The position numbers were made by a program, and so were the translations under genes. Below the pieces are notes generated by a model. That model made no database searches. It worked only from the letters and a program-made list of their open reading frames with translations, and had not been told where the DNA came from. Shown here piece by piece: positions 24,081 through 37,560 of a stretch of 64,000 nt of DNA. The stretch is from Crotophaga sulcirostris (lineage: Eukaryota; Chordata; Aves; Cuculiformes; Crotophagidae): assembly GCA_013397455.1 (NCBI GenBank), contig VYZB01000222.1, positions 1,374,641 through 1,438,640 of the forward strand, in the 5' to 3' direction. Each line of letters begins with the position of its first letter. Position 1 is the stretch's first letter.

Positions 24081-26105
24081 GTAAGTATCTATAAATCCTC
24101 TCATTTTCCAATCTTTAAAGGTGAAAATACATGCCCTAAAACATATATTCAGAACTCAACTTGAAAGTGGGTCTACGAAAATAAATAGCTGCACATAATA
24201 TCAGTGTGCGAGCATTAAGTGCATAAATAAGAACCCTAACAAATACTACATATAAATACTCAACTTCAAAACTGCTGAAGCACCTCCTGCACAAAGTATG
24301 GAATAAAATTACTATCTTTCAGTATAACTTTACCGCAGTAACTTTTTGATGTTAACACCTTCTTACATTAACCAAGAGCTTACTAAAGCTGATTCATTGC
24401 AGCAGCAGTATTAGTTACATACAAGGATATTCTTTTCAATGTAATCTAATTCATGAGTAAGTATATAGAATCCAGACAAATCGTCTGTTCAATGCAGAAG
24501 CAAAGGAATTGCAGCACCTCTCCTCTGGTTTTCTGTGACACATGCTTTTTCACACAAGGTTTGTCCTGGTTATAACTTTTTCTCTTTATTTCTATATCCT
24601 AAGGACACAACTAAAATCAATTGTCAGGCTCTCTGTTGCCATAAACAAAGATATGATTCTACCACAGTTTGAATTGCTATTACAATATACTTAGAGTAAA
24701 TTATCTACTCGGGGATGACAGAAATCCTGCCAATTATACAAAATTATTTTCACCTCGGGTCATCAGATTATTATTGAAATTATTAACATCCTGTATTTCA
24801 TTATGTGATATTCAGAAATTTTAAGCATTCTGCATCTACAACAACTTGGTATAAAGCTTCAGCTCTTAATAAATCCATGTTGTTCCATGAAGTAAAGATC
24901 ATACTGCAGACTGCCTGAACTTGGTATAGGATACTTGAATTCTAACTTATCATCCATAGTGTATCACTAAACTGTTACCACTGTCAGAATGGGCCTTGCT
25001 TCTGGGAAGCATTTCTCTCTCAAAATAAGGGCTTTTTTTCCAATTCTAAACATCCTCCTTGTGTTACCATCAAACCATTTTGCAATAGCAATATTTATGA
25101 ACAAAGCACTCTTATCATAGGGTAACCGACACTGGTGAGGGTTAGATGACCTTGGTGGTGCTGCAACATTTGTAATTCTCCAGCATAATCAATTATCTCA
25201 TGATAATGTCTTTTGTTAGAGAATTCTGTAATGCAATGAGGACTTGATTTTTTTCTGTGAAAGAAAAGATTTGCTTTGACTGGTACAGAAACATTTATAC
25301 ATGGATCACTGACTGACAAGGGAATTGTAAATTACTCAGTAGTAAAAAAATAACAGTAGACATTTATATAGCACTGTACCTCACACATAATAAGCTCTAG
25401 AATCATTATAATTAGTATTATTTGTCAAAAATAAATTCCAGTGACCATCATATATTCCAAAAGATTTTATGTTAAAATGGTACATGAAGAAAATTGTACA
25501 TGTCACGTCTTATATAACAGTTAAGAGATAGACTATCATATTACAGCAAAAAAAAAAACCATGCTTTATAAATAAAAGTAAAGATAATAAGAAAAAAAAG
25601 ATTAAAAATTATGCACCATCAAATAAATTGAAAATTTCAACCAGGAAATGTTTGTTTCGAGTTTCACAAATTATTAGCAGAGAGGATAGACTGTATGCAT
25701 AGACTTGCTCCAAAACATGTATTATCTCATGTTTTCAAGCTTATCCTCAGAGTCACACATATTCACAGCAATGAAACCACAAATAACAAGAAAGGAAATA
25801 AAAATTACAGCAGTGAAAAAACAGTCCCCCCAAAATTTGGGGTGTCCTAAGAAATACGTCACAGAATGGAAGTCAAAATGCTAGACATTTAAAGAATATG
25901 CAGCAAACGTGCAAACATATTGATGCATTAAACTACCTTATTCCATAGAATTTGGAAAAATTCTAGACGTAAAAGTAAGCAAGCTCTTGTATGGACTAGA
26001 TGAGGCATTCCTGGAAGTCTACGCTATTTGCCTTGGTTTTACTCACAGAAGTACCTATAAGCTTAAATTCCCTAAAGATTTTCGCAACCATTTGACCCCA
26101 GAGAA
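24081..26105. other. AT-rich sequence without a recognised gene
   Basis: If the preceding exon is real, this begins its downstream intron. Nothing else stands out. Confidence 0.45.
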
Positions 26106-26182
26106 GCTTAGAATCGTAGGCTAATTAAGTTGGAAGAGACCTTCAGTAGCCACATGGTACAAACCCATACCCACAGGAGGGG
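26106..26182 (-). mobile_element. CR1 LINE 3'-end fragment
   Basis: On the plus strand the sequence TTAGAATCGTAGG...AAGTTGGAAGAGACCTTCAG...CCACAGGAGGG is the reverse complement of the CR1 3' end (CCTTCCAACC...ATTCTATGATTCT). Only the last ~75 bases are recognisable and they are diverged, so the copy is short and old. Confidence 0.65.
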
Positions 26183-29100
26183 TGACTGTAGTCATACTGG
26201 GAAGTTAGAGGGCTGTATTTTGAGAGAAACCGAAATGTAATGTTTATTCCTATGAACAGTCATTTCCAGCCATCAAAGTATCAAGCACTGACATTAAAGA
26301 TGGAAATTAAAAGAAGAAATATTTCAACATAATCTCAAATTTGATAACAATCAATCTAAAAATCTTCAGAGTAATAAAATATATCATTTCACAAGTACAG
26401 CATGAAACCAATCAACACTAAAAAATTATTTATGACTACACTGCGTAAACTAAACTTTGAGGCAAAAATGCCTTTGTTAATCTACACAACCACAGATTTC
26501 TTTGCAATAATATTTAGGATTTAATGGTACACTACTTTTAAAAAAAATAATTAATTTTTAAAATTTATTTTCACAGAAGTTTTCAAACCCTACTATGTAT
26601 CTGAACAATGATCAACATACACATTAAGTGCATTGGTCCACATTCTACCTCTGCATCAAAACACACTAAAATTTAGATGTAAAACAAGCATCAATATCAG
26701 GATGAAGATGTAAGACATTCTTACATCTTACTTCTGATCCTATTTCAAGGAATAGATGCTAAATTTCTTTAAGAATAAGGTAGTCCCAGGTAAAGTCATC
26801 TACCCAACTTTATTTGTCAAAGCTTTAAATTACAGTTATCTGTGCATATGGTTTGAAGTTTAGTATCTTGCTAATACTAACATCTGAAATAATAGAAGAT
26901 TTTGTCTTTCCAAAAACAAAGGAAAAACAAAACCAACAAAAGCAAAGATATATGGCACAACTCCAATACCTGCTTTGAAATCTGATTGTCCAGAAATCCA
27001 GGAAACACTGCATGACTAATAATTAAATATTGATTTGAGTAATATGATTTATTATCCTCAATTTAATAAGAAAGAGAAAACATTTTTCAGACTGTTAAGT
27101 GTTGCTATAGTTAAAAGATGGTAATATCTGAAAATAACAATGACTAATGAGCACTGTATCTTCTGGATATTTCATGTTTAACTGGCACTGCTTTTGGAGA
27201 GTTAGTTTCTAAAGCTTTTAACATTACCACTGCAGATGATCTAGGGCCTTACAGATAAGATGCTATACTCAACAGCATAAATGTACAAATCACATAAGGA
27301 ATAGTTCTAGGATCACCATCGCATGTTCTGAAGACACATTTTACTTTAGATTAAAGATGTGGGATTGTCACAAAGTTCTCATGAGAGATTTCATTCTATG
27401 TAAAAGTGAAACAGATAGTTTTATCAAATTAAAAGGAAAAATTTGGACAAGAAGTTAATGGATTCCAGAAGTCTGGCTTTTCTCCTAAGGATGCTGCCTA
27501 ACAGCACAGACATGCTATATCTCCTTAAGTTTGATGTAAATGCAGAAACTCGATAGGAAAGGTCAGGTATTCTGTCTCTCATCTCTCCAACCCTATACCA
27601 TTTAGCCCTTTGTAATCAAACTATTTGTGTAGAACAAAAATAAGTAGAGGTTGATCCCTAAAACATAACATGGGTGAAATAGCTAGCAACTAAAACTCAA
27701 AGATACTTCAAAATACTACTGGGCTGTTCAGCAGTTCTAGTTCTGTTCTTCAAACCCTAGCAGTGAGTGAACAAAGGATACCTGCGCACTCCATCCAAAG
27801 ACCATGACTCCATCCAAAGCGGATGACAGGAACCAGAGGCTAAGTAACTTCAATTAATCCAGCAAAATGTGTTTATTTACAACTGTAACTTTGACTGGTT
27901 AATTTCTACTATAACATGATTGAATTGCTTGATTGAATGTTATGTCAGGAAATAAAAACATCCAAGTTAATAACTTGCTAGTCTTAATCTTAGAGCCTAC
28001 TTTTTCCACAGTAATTATTCTTTCCCAGAATTATCAATATATGCATGAATTAAGAATAGGGAGGGGAAAGGGGTAATAGGGGCATTCTTCATTGTCAAAG
28101 TGAAGACAGAGATCCGATGACATTCAAAACTTACATGACTAAGTCAATTTGAATTAGTCAATTTTTCCTCTCTATAAAATGAAAACCAAAGGAATTTAAC
28201 TAAATGATTGACTTCATTGTACCTTCAGAGAAGACAGAATCCATTCTGTTTAAATACTTGTAATTCAGGGACCTAAAAACAAGCTTGTTCTTGAACTCTC
28301 CAAATATACCAAATCTCAACATTATCGAAACTCAGTTTCCTGACTATAAGTATTGCAAAAGCCTGGTTTTTGGTTTGCCACAATTATTTGCTTGTGTAGT
28401 TAAGAAAATATGTGTCATCAGGTAGTTAACATGCTCCTACTTCTCTTTCTTCCCCCATCTTTGCTTTGATCAATGTCTGGATTCTTACAGTTTTTGTTAC
28501 TTGGTGTCATGACATTTATCTTAAAGCACTTGATTTCCAGTTTCATAAAACTTGACAAACTATTTCTTTCCCTATAATTTATTACAAACTTAATGCTCTG
28601 GGTAGAAAGGACGCACACAAACCCTTCAAACATGGATGTAAAAGTACATCGTCAAAGACATTATCAGCATGTTCTTAATCTATGTTAGGAGCATTCACAC
28701 ATATGCAAGTACTCTACTGCTAGAGTAACTCACTCACCCCTATGTTTATGTTTTGAATCCTTTTACTCTCCTAGAAAGGGGAATCCAACACACAAAAATT
28801 AAGCTAGTTTTAAAAGTAAAAACCAACAGAGTCTGACACTTCTGTAAAATCTAGCCCTCAGTAATTTACCTACAATCACAAACAAATTGTGTCAGGAGAA
28901 AGATCTCACCCAGCTTCTTCTGAATTATCTACTAATTCACTAGTAATTGAGCAATTATTTCCAGCTTCTGAAATTCACATTTTTGTCATGCATACTCATA
29001 GATTCATCATATACCAATGCCATAGAGAAGATGAAGGTCTTTAGTAATTTGTGTTTCTGCCACCTTTCACTCAAGAATCTTAAAGAGCATTACAATAATT

Positions 29101-30077
29101 AAGAACAAAATCAGCAGTACAATAAACACTGCAGATGTAAATACCACATGTAATATCTAAATTATGCAGTTTTAAATCACCACATAGAATTTTACCTGTA
29201 TGACTTATAGCACTTAATGGCAGTCGTGTACTTAAAAACACAGTATACTATGCTGAGCAATGGTAAGTAAATTTATACAACAGAGCAATGAGCCATCAGC
29301 GTACATTTAAATACTATGGACTTTTTTGGCTCCATCTGCAAGAGAACAAAATTGTTACTGATCAAAGATTTCTTAAATCATCTAGAAATAATACAGTAAA
29401 ACATAGCATCAAATTCAAATAGAGAAAAACATACAATTCATTCAAAGAACATAACAAGAACCAATATGTGTCTTTCATGCAAGCAGTAAAACAGGTTTCA
29501 CTTGAGTCTCCTCTTTCCTACAAATACAAAATAGAAACAAAATAAAGCAGAGGGCAAACATTTAGGCAAATACAGATGCCCTCTTTTAATATGCTTACAG
29601 GCAACAATTCATTCAGTACACACTTAGACAAATGATACTGTGTATTACTATTTATTGATCCATAATGTTTATAATATGTTACTTCAGAATCAGAATAGTG
29701 ACCTTAGTCACTTCTTTAGTAAACAAAAATTTCTGCAAATACAATTCAATTAAAAATAGGCTGCAATAAATTTTGTTTACCTTTAAACTTACTTTTTTAT
29801 ATCCTTGATATACAATTAACGCATCTTACAAAGTCAGTCTCACATCAGCCTTGCTCTGAATCTACGTGAAAAGCTGTTACTTTTTAGTCCAGATATGAAT
29901 GAGAGTTCGGTCATTTGAACTACTGAAATCAAAGGATGATCATACCACTTTCTTCTTTGATATCCCCTATAAAAGATTAACATGCCTTAAGCTGTCTGGT
30001 TGGGTGAGCTATTTAAGCTTGGAACAGACTTCTGAATATATCATTTTAAGTACATTAATTTAACCAAATCTTACTTA
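26183..30077. other. AT-rich sequence without a recognised gene
   Basis: Only short chance frames (26825-27013, 28418-28633). A 13-bp direct repeat ACTCCATCCAAAG occurs at about 27788 and 27806. Confidence 0.5.
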
Positions 30078-30266
30078 TTACCTTCTCAAAATACTGTCGT
30101 TGAATGAATCTGGTATTCCATCATCCAAATCATGCAATCCACTTCTGAGTCTCTCCTTAGCTTCCCAAACCTCTTCTTTATCCCTTAAATTGAGTTTCTC
30201 ATTGTCACCTACGTTCTGCACATCGACCGTACCGGACTTGCACGCATGTCGAATAACTTTATGCAT
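30078..30266 (-). other. Protein-like antisense open frame with a CpG cluster (possible exon)
   Basis: A 62-codon frame with a true ATG (30264-30266) ends in TAA. It is rich in charged residues (for example NLRDKEEVWEAKERL followed by HDLDDGIPDSF), unlike the hydrophobic or lysine-rich chance frames nearby. The 40 bases at 30212-30251 hold six CpGs in otherwise CpG-poor DNA. The end reads GAGAAG followed by GTAATAAGT, a usable but weak splice donor. No good acceptor is visible upstream, and a stop (TGA) lies five codons before the ATG. No domain recognised. It could be an exon, a decayed retrocopy or chance. Confidence 0.2.
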
Positions 30267-31374
30267 TTCCCAAAGATTTCATTTTCTCTACCTATTTTAC
30301 CTTAGAGGCATTGTTCTATGTTTCTAGAAATATCTCTATCCCCATTCACCAAATCATTTCTCCTTTCCCACTTGGTCCCTAGGGTCAATCTCAGCTCTCT
30401 TAAAATAGATTTCTTACAGAAACATTTCCTCTTATTACCTTTAACATGCACCTCTTTTGTTTTCTTATAAGCTGTTTGTGATGAGATGGAGAAAATTCTG
30501 CCATTATTTCAAGTGTCTTTATAAACAACAGCAATAATATAGTTTCAAAAGGCAATGATTGGTTCTATGCAAATGTGGATTAATGAAAATAAGATGTTGC
30601 TCTGCACTTAAGTACAGAATGAAATATAACATTGATGAAGGTCACTGAAGTTGAAGAGGCACCAACAACTTAATAACACTGACAACCTATTTATTATTTA
30701 TACTTCGTCAGTGAATATTATAATACAGAAAAGTATTTGAATGCATTACGTTTTCATCCTAAATAGTACAAAGTAACAACAAATACCTTCCTTGACTTAG
30801 TATGAATTTTAAGCAAACATGCAAACTCTGCTAAAAATGCTTTATTTGTTCAATTGCAGTATAGGACAGAAAAAATCAAGTTCATATACCATGGGATTAA
30901 AAACTAATAAAATACCATGTTCATGACAAAAGAACATCAATTAAAAAAAGGCAGGAAGAGAAAAGAAGGAATGCAAAGCAGGAAAATATCTAGGAGAAAA
31001 CCTGGTTACTCTACGTTTAGATTTGAAGAGTACTTACAGCTAGCTAATTAAATATTTGTGGGACTTGGAGTAATAAAAGGGAATATAAGCAAATAATGAA
31101 TTAATATACTTATTTTGTTGATGCTATAAAATTGTTTGTATGAATTTTCTTAGGTGGAATTCTGGGAACAAGGAACAGGCACACAATCGCATGGTTAGAA
31201 CTTAATCAGCTTGTACTAACTAGGAGGTATGTCACCAGCGGGATCAAACCTAATCCAAAAGTGAGGGAAAAAAGGATGTCTGTTCTCAGCAGAAATTATC
31301 CCAGTCTTTATCTTCCAAGAAGCTAGCTAGTATATGCAACCCAGTGTATACCCCAAAATAGTCGCTCACTCATA

Positions 31375-31409
31375 CCCTCTAGCTAATGCTAGAGGGAAGG
31401 AAATTCCTT
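31375..31409 (+). other. 9-bp perfect hairpin followed by a 13-bp palindrome
   Basis: CCCTCTAGC (31375-31383), loop TAAT, GCTAGAGGG (31388-31396), directly followed by AAGGAAATTCCTT (31397-31409), which is symmetric around its central A. Confidence 0.7.
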
Positions 31410-31446
31410 ACTCCTTTTTCCAATGCCTTTCTCTGCAAAGAAGAGG

Positions 31447-31486
31447 AGAATGATTTGATAGCAGAATGATTTGATAGCAGAATGAT
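31447..31486 (+). repeat. 16-bp tandem repeat (2.5 copies)
   Basis: AGAATGATTTGATAGC at 31447-31462 and 31463-31478, then AGAATGAT at 31479-31486. Confidence 0.9.
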
Positions 31487-31680
31487 ATGTTACACATCTG
31501 ATGAAACTCTTCCAACTGCCCTTGCCAGAACTTCAAGGTAGCTATATTTCAGTATCAATTTGAATCTGGTAAACTTCTGTTATCACCTGTTTAACTATCA
31601 ACTTAAGTGCCTCTATGCAAACACACCTAGCACAGGGAACAAACAACAGGAGTTAGAGACGTGTATGCCTGCAGGGCTAT

Positions 31681-32223
31681 GATCTCACTCTCCCCCTCTA
31701 CTCTGCTCTTGTGAGACCTTGCCTAGAGTACTGCATTCAATTCTGGAGTCCTCAGCACAAGAAGGACATGGATTTGTTAGAGCGAGTTCAGAGGAGGGCC
31801 ACAAAGATGATTAGAGGACTAGAGCACCTCCCATATGACGACAGGCCAAGAGTTGGGCTTGTTCAGCCTAAAGAAGAGAAGGCTCTGGGAAGACCTTAGA
31901 GAAGCCGTTCATTACTTAAAGGGGCCTCAATAAAGATGAGAGGGGCTCTTTATCAGGGAGTGTAGTGATAGGACGAGGGATGACAATTTTATGTTGAAAG
32001 AGGGTACATTTAGATTAGATATTGGAAAGTTTTCTCCTTTGAGGGCCATAAGGCACTGGAACAGGCTGCCCAGAGAAGCCATGGAAACCCCATCCCTAGA
32101 GGTGTTCAAGGTTGGATGGGGCTTTAAGCAACCTGATCTAGTGGAAGGTGTCCCTACCCATGGCAGAGACCTTGTATCTAGATGATCTTTAAAGTCCCTT
32201 CCAACCATTTTTTGATTGTATCA
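31681..32223 (+). mobile_element. 5'-truncated CR1 LINE (ORF2 C-terminus plus 3' UTR)
   Basis: Begins in the late ORF2 region (CTCTACTCTGCTCTTGTGAGACC at about 31696). It encodes [19 protein letters not shown] and [16 protein letters not shown], then loses frame. The non-coding part includes GAGGGTACATTTAGATTAGA, GGCACTGGAACAGGCTGCCC, GGAAGGTGTCCCTACCCATG and AAAGTCCCTTCCAACC, ending at a diverged ATTGTATCA near 32223. The shared GGTACATTTAGATTAGATA block places it in the same subfamily as the copy at 42131-42370 and apart from the one at 3006-3512. Not capable of movement. Confidence 0.93.
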
Positions 32224-35200
32224 CTGAGCAAGATAACAGGGGTGAAAGAAAAACAATAAACTATTCACTAGTCAAAACATAGCCATTCCTTTTTTTTCCC
32301 AGAACTAAAACTCAAAGCAAGAGCACCTCAAAAAAAAAAAATCAACATAACTCTCAAAATCATTTTATGCTCAAAAAAATACACAGATTCATGGTGGATC
32401 CTATAAGTTCTTTTTTTAGTTGACTCTTACAGAAATACAAAAGCAATTGATTGCACAACTATGTAGGGCATAAGGTGTAATTAAGGATTTATTGGCACTT
32501 AATTGTTATTAAAGATGCTACTTTCTGTCATAAATCACCAACTACACACAATATGCTGTGCTTAATAAGTTTACATAACACCCATCTGTGTTTGCATATA
32601 TATGCACGTATACATACACACGTTCACTAAAAGTAACTATTTTTTCCCTGAGTCTTAATTAAAACTGAAATTAAAATCACTGTTAAAAGGTAATTTTCAA
32701 TTTTATTTAACGACATATGGAAGATGTTCTTCTAATTTCATATTTTGACAAAGGAATTAATACTTTCATAACTATCTTGCCCCTTGTTTTACTGTTTACT
32801 GTTTGGAAAGGAAAGGCTGCTGAAGACTGTGAAGCTGACATTCCTGGATACCAAAGTCCTCTCTTGATTTCCAGGATAGCTAGAGCTTGGGAAACAACAA
32901 CCACAGAAGTTTCTTTAGACAATGACTCTAAAACTCCTAAGCAGTGTCATAGAATGCTGGATTGTCCTTGACCTGTTGCAGACACTGCTGAAACCAGTGT
33001 CAATCACTGTCAGTTTTGTTGGTTTACTCTGCAGCGTAGACACCTGTAGACCATGAAATGGAACAAGATTGCAATTGCTTTCACACAGATCACCATGCAG
33101 CCATCAGCTGGTAACAACTATCACTCATTATGTACTGAAAAGGTAATCAGATTGGCAGCACACAGATGAAAGTCACTGTTTTTCCTTCTCATGAATCTGA
33201 AGTATTTTTCCCTTCCAATGAAAGAATTCAGTCCTTTCCTTCTTTAGAAGCTTATACTGTTACCCAAATCCATTTAAAAGGCTGTAAAATAAATGTCTTT
33301 TTTTTACATTAAACAAGTAGAAACACAAAACAATTTGTCTACAACAATGAATGTTCTCAACCCACTTTTTCCTCAGTAGCAAATGAAATGAATATGTACA
33401 TGTGCTGGGCAGGAGAAAATGGGGTGAAGAGAAGGGAAAGAGTGATTTTTGTAGTGTTCTAGCAGCTTAACCAATTTGGATGCTGACTGAGTAATGACAG
33501 GTAGAAACTCTAAATCAGATGCCCTTCACAATTGCATCCTGCTATCGGTATCCTTTTAGTTATTTCAAAAGGGCTGTATCTCAGTCATCTCTGCTGATGT
33601 GAGGTCCACAAATACATGAGAGCGCAGAAATTTTTTTTTGGCTATCAGTCCTTATGTAAACTGAAGAAAAAAAAACAGTTAAAGTCCCATGAAGAGAGTA
33701 CTCTGTTAGTCTCATCTCCAAATAACAAGTATGTGGACCATGCTGACAAGACATTTCCCACCTGCCCTGTCCCCACCAGAAGAGAAGTTCAACACACACC
33801 AAGATACAGTGGCAAGAAGCACCACAAGTCACAAGTAGCATGAGACTCAACAGTATATTTCGCTGAACATCAGAGAGGAGAACTTTAGTATTACCATCAT
33901 CGCATCATTTGTCAGGAAATTATTATACCTGCTGTTTATCACTAGCTAACAGGCAGATAGCGCTCTCCAAACCCCAGGCTCAAATGAACAGTTTTCTTTT
34001 GATCTACTCCCCAGGAGAGTTCAACAGATAAGGACAAAGACAGATCTCTTCAGCCTGTTCACAATGTTGTAGTCTAATAAAAGTCTAATAAAAGAAGAAA
34101 AAAAAGTAGAAGACGACAGTCTAATAAAAAAATCATTTTTAAAAAAACATCAAAACAAGCCAAGTGATCACAAAGAAAAACCCAATGAGATGTTAGTTAG
34201 CGCAGGTCATCCACTAAGTCAATAACTGTATTTTTCACCCAGTTTCTGCCTTACAACCAGATAAAGTTGACAAATCTCCAAGAATGAAATGATTGTTAGA
34301 GGGACTTTCCCTCAAACCAAGGAAGAAGAGATGTTTTAGCAGTGAGAAAATCTGTTAGTATCAAGCTGTTAACCCTTTTAACAATCGATTGTAACAATAG
34401 TTTCTGTAACTGCTAATAGCCCTTTGCTAACCTCTAAAACAATACCCCACCTCAAACAAAAATGAACTAAGCGTTCCTCTCCTTTGGCCAAAATGGATTT
34501 TTTTTTTTGTCTGTCTTCCATTTACTGTACTTCAAAATTATTTTTTTTTTTCTTTTTACCTATGCAAAGGATATTACACTTAGTTTTCCAATTCAGGTTT
34601 ACTTTAAGACATAAGAGAACAATGAGACAAAAGGAAAAGAAAGACCACAAAAAATAGCTGAACTGTTTCCACTAAAACAAATAATCCAGAATAAATTAAG
34701 AAATCTGAGTTACTTAAATGGATATTTCACCTTCTATGCAGTATCAGTGATGAAAACTTCCCATGTGTGTATTTTTCTCTTTTATGGTTTACCACACTCT
34801 TAGTTGAAACCTTTTTTGGTGTAAAACTGTGTCTGTTTTCCCACTACCTTCAATCTCATCTTCCGATCTTGCTTCTGCCCTCCATCCCTTAGCAAAAGAC
34901 TGTAATGAAGTGGAGTTTTGATGGGTTTTTGTTGTTGTTGGGTTTGGGTTTTTTTGTTTTTCATAATAGTGAGGAGGCTGTTACATTTCAACACACACAT
35001 TCATTCTCATACAGCAAGAATATCCCAAACTGATGAATGTCTGAAACCCCTGACTCACAGAAGTTCTAATTTATTCTCAGCTACAGCAATCACCACTGCT
35101 TTTACTATAATGAACATTCCGGACACCAGGCTAATAAAAACACTGTCAATTAATAGCAACTTAATATTTTAGAAATAATGGAAGCAGATGGAAAGATGCT

Positions 35201-37079
35201 CAATATTTATGTTATTTTTATTGCAGTTTTTGATGCAGTAACAGCAGATTCTTGTATATGTTACAATGGTACCTGTATGTCATTTGCTTTCAGTTGTTGA
35301 CTCTAAGACTCTGCATTCCTACATCCTTGTACAAAGCCTTGAAAAATCCAGTCTTCTGGACAACTCTAAACTATAAATAATGAATACCAAAGCATCATGA
35401 AAATTGAACATAAGCTTCCCAGTAGGCAACTATAATGACACTACTTTAAAATTACAGTGTGTTAAAACTTCAGAAGGTTCCATACTAAAATTCCTAAATG
35501 ATTAATTTAATATACTAATCGTTGCAATGATGATTGCAGAGGCAAGGTTCTAACAGGCGTAGAATACATAAGTGTCTTTCCACTGATATAGCCAGGTGTG
35601 AAGAAAATGTAAGTGATGTGTGCCACAGAAAGAGCAGTATGAACTACTACAGCTGAAGTTTAGGTTTCTTTTATTGCCTTTGATTCCTAGCAGTAAGGTA
35701 AAACAAAAAATGTTGAATCGCATGTTTTGTATGGGACAATTTATTTCTTCACATACTAAATGTTTTACTTTTCATCAGAGCTACTGCCTGCAGTTTATTC
35801 CTTGGTATATCACCACTGTAGTTATCATCCACAGTTAATTTCCATGTTAAATATTTTTGTGATTTCTCTGCACCAAAGGATAAGCTTCATCTAGCCACAT
35901 TTTCCAATGTGAAGCTCCATATTTGTTAAACGCTCTTTATTGTGTGCAAGTTCTGATCTAAGCCTAAAGCAAGAAGGCAATCAATGCTGATGAATGACTA
36001 GAAATGGTTTCTTTATTCCACTCCTCACTGAATAGAAAGTTTCCATTATCTTCCTCAACATCTTCACTCTATCAATTTGACAGGGGCATGCGGTTCCACA
36101 CTCCACTGCCCTCACTCTAGAACCGTATACAGCTTCTCTATCTTTTTCTAATAAAAAAGAAAAATGATAAATGATAAAGCCTAGCGAAAACTTCTTGTCT
36201 TCCCTCATAAATGTCATCACCCCTTTTCTTTTAATTGGTCTATTCTTTATTAAAATGCATATTGGAGTAAACATCCAGTATCAGTCAAAATATATATGCA
36301 TAAAATACAGAAGTTTATTTGGACAGGCAGAAAAAGAAATCATTGCAGCATAATTAATGCTAATGTAGTTACATTAGTATGTAAGGCACCTGTGACAAAA
36401 TTTATAGTAAAATCCCCAAGTTTTTTTTGACTGATATTGTACCTCAAAAATAATTGTCTGAAAAAGCAGCACTGTTTAAGATGCATTACTTAAAGATAAG
36501 TGGAACAAAATGAGAAATAGAAAAGTATTCATTCAACTAAACAGGATTTCATCAAGCCTCAGATAGTAACAAAGCACACTGTTAATTTTAAAAGCAAAGT
36601 ATACCAAACATCCAGGAAAGGACTCAAACTGACAACAGTATTAAAGAGGGAGATCCCTGCCTTCACTGTGATTGTTCTGGCAGAACTCATCGTCCTATCC
36701 AGTACAGTGTTTGGTTCTTCTTAAGATGCTATCTGAGTCACCTAACAAGGGATCCTGGTTTGCAGGGACTCAAGATACCAATGATGGTCTTTTTTAACTC
36801 TTGTTTTCTCCTTATGGTCCAATTACATTTCTGACTTTCAGGCTTTAATAGAAACAAAGTTAATTGTAGAGTGCTGATGAGCTGTGGTATTGTCCACTTA
36901 CATGTTCTGTCAGTCCTTTTAAACTCATCACCTTATTACACGTTTTCTCATTATGAGTGCCTTGAGGACTTAAGGTTCCTAAATCAAAGTCTGAGCAAAC
37001 TGAAAAATTTTCTTTTTTTTTTTTTTGATACATAATAGCTCTCAAAATTTAATCGTAAATCTTAAGAAATCTTCTGGAG
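32224..37079. other. AT-rich sequence without a recognised gene
   Basis: Three copies of AGTCTAATAAA lie at 34071-34081, 34082-34092 and 34118-34128. A T/G tract lies at 34914-34961, a CTAATGTA/TACATTAG hairpin at 36360-36377 and a T run at about 37012-37026. Small frames at 32717-32971 (+, true ATG, one hydrophobic segment) and 35981-36274 (-) have no support beyond being open. Confidence 0.45.
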
Positions 37080-37560
37080 AAGGTCTGGGACAGCATGGGA
37101 TGGGGCTCTAACCCCTTCAGGTCTGACTGGGCAGTAGAAAAGGAATGACGAACTCAAGGGCTTCACCAAACAACACTGTACCAAAAAAATGAAGAGCTGG
37201 GAATCTTTCCTACCACTCACCTCTCCATCATCACGATATGCCCTATTTCAACCTACCTCCTCTCCCTTCCCCCTTCCCACCTCGGGAGCTGCCAGTCCTA
37301 TAAACATAGCAGCTTTAGTGGGACACGGCACTGTGGAAAAGACACTGCAACGACAGCCTCAGGCAGGCAATGATGTGAGAAAGCATGGTAGCCATCTCCA
37401 GCCCCATTTACTCCCTCATTTTTGAAAATGACAGGGTGCTGCAGTAATTACTCCAGGTTGGAATGCAGAAAAAAGGAACAAGGTGTAAAAGACTAGATGG
37501 CAGAGAGCGGCACTTTAGGCCCAGGATTAGCACTGCGGCTATCGCAAAACTGCAGTGACA
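37080..37560. other. GC-richer island of unknown nature
   Basis: About 480 bases of raised GC, including a pyrimidine-rich block at 37255-37280 and several CpGs. A plus-strand frame (37189-37425) has low-complexity Ser/Pro content and is not convincing. Possible old repeat, regulatory element or non-coding exon. Confidence 0.25.

Larger units (their letters stand above)
30267..31680. other. AT-rich sequence with a short tandem repeat and hairpins
   Basis: Holds the hairpin at 31375-31396, an adjacent palindrome at 31397-31409 and the 16-bp repeat at 31447-31486. No gene seen. Confidence 0.5.

Noticed and set aside
31711..31899. 62-codon plus-strand frame as a gene
   Set aside because: CR1 ORF2 remnant.
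32948..33010. Possible CR1 end (CATAGAATGCTGG...)
   Set aside because: Only a few bases resemble the CR1 terminus; the GGTTGGAAGGGACC-type core is missing.
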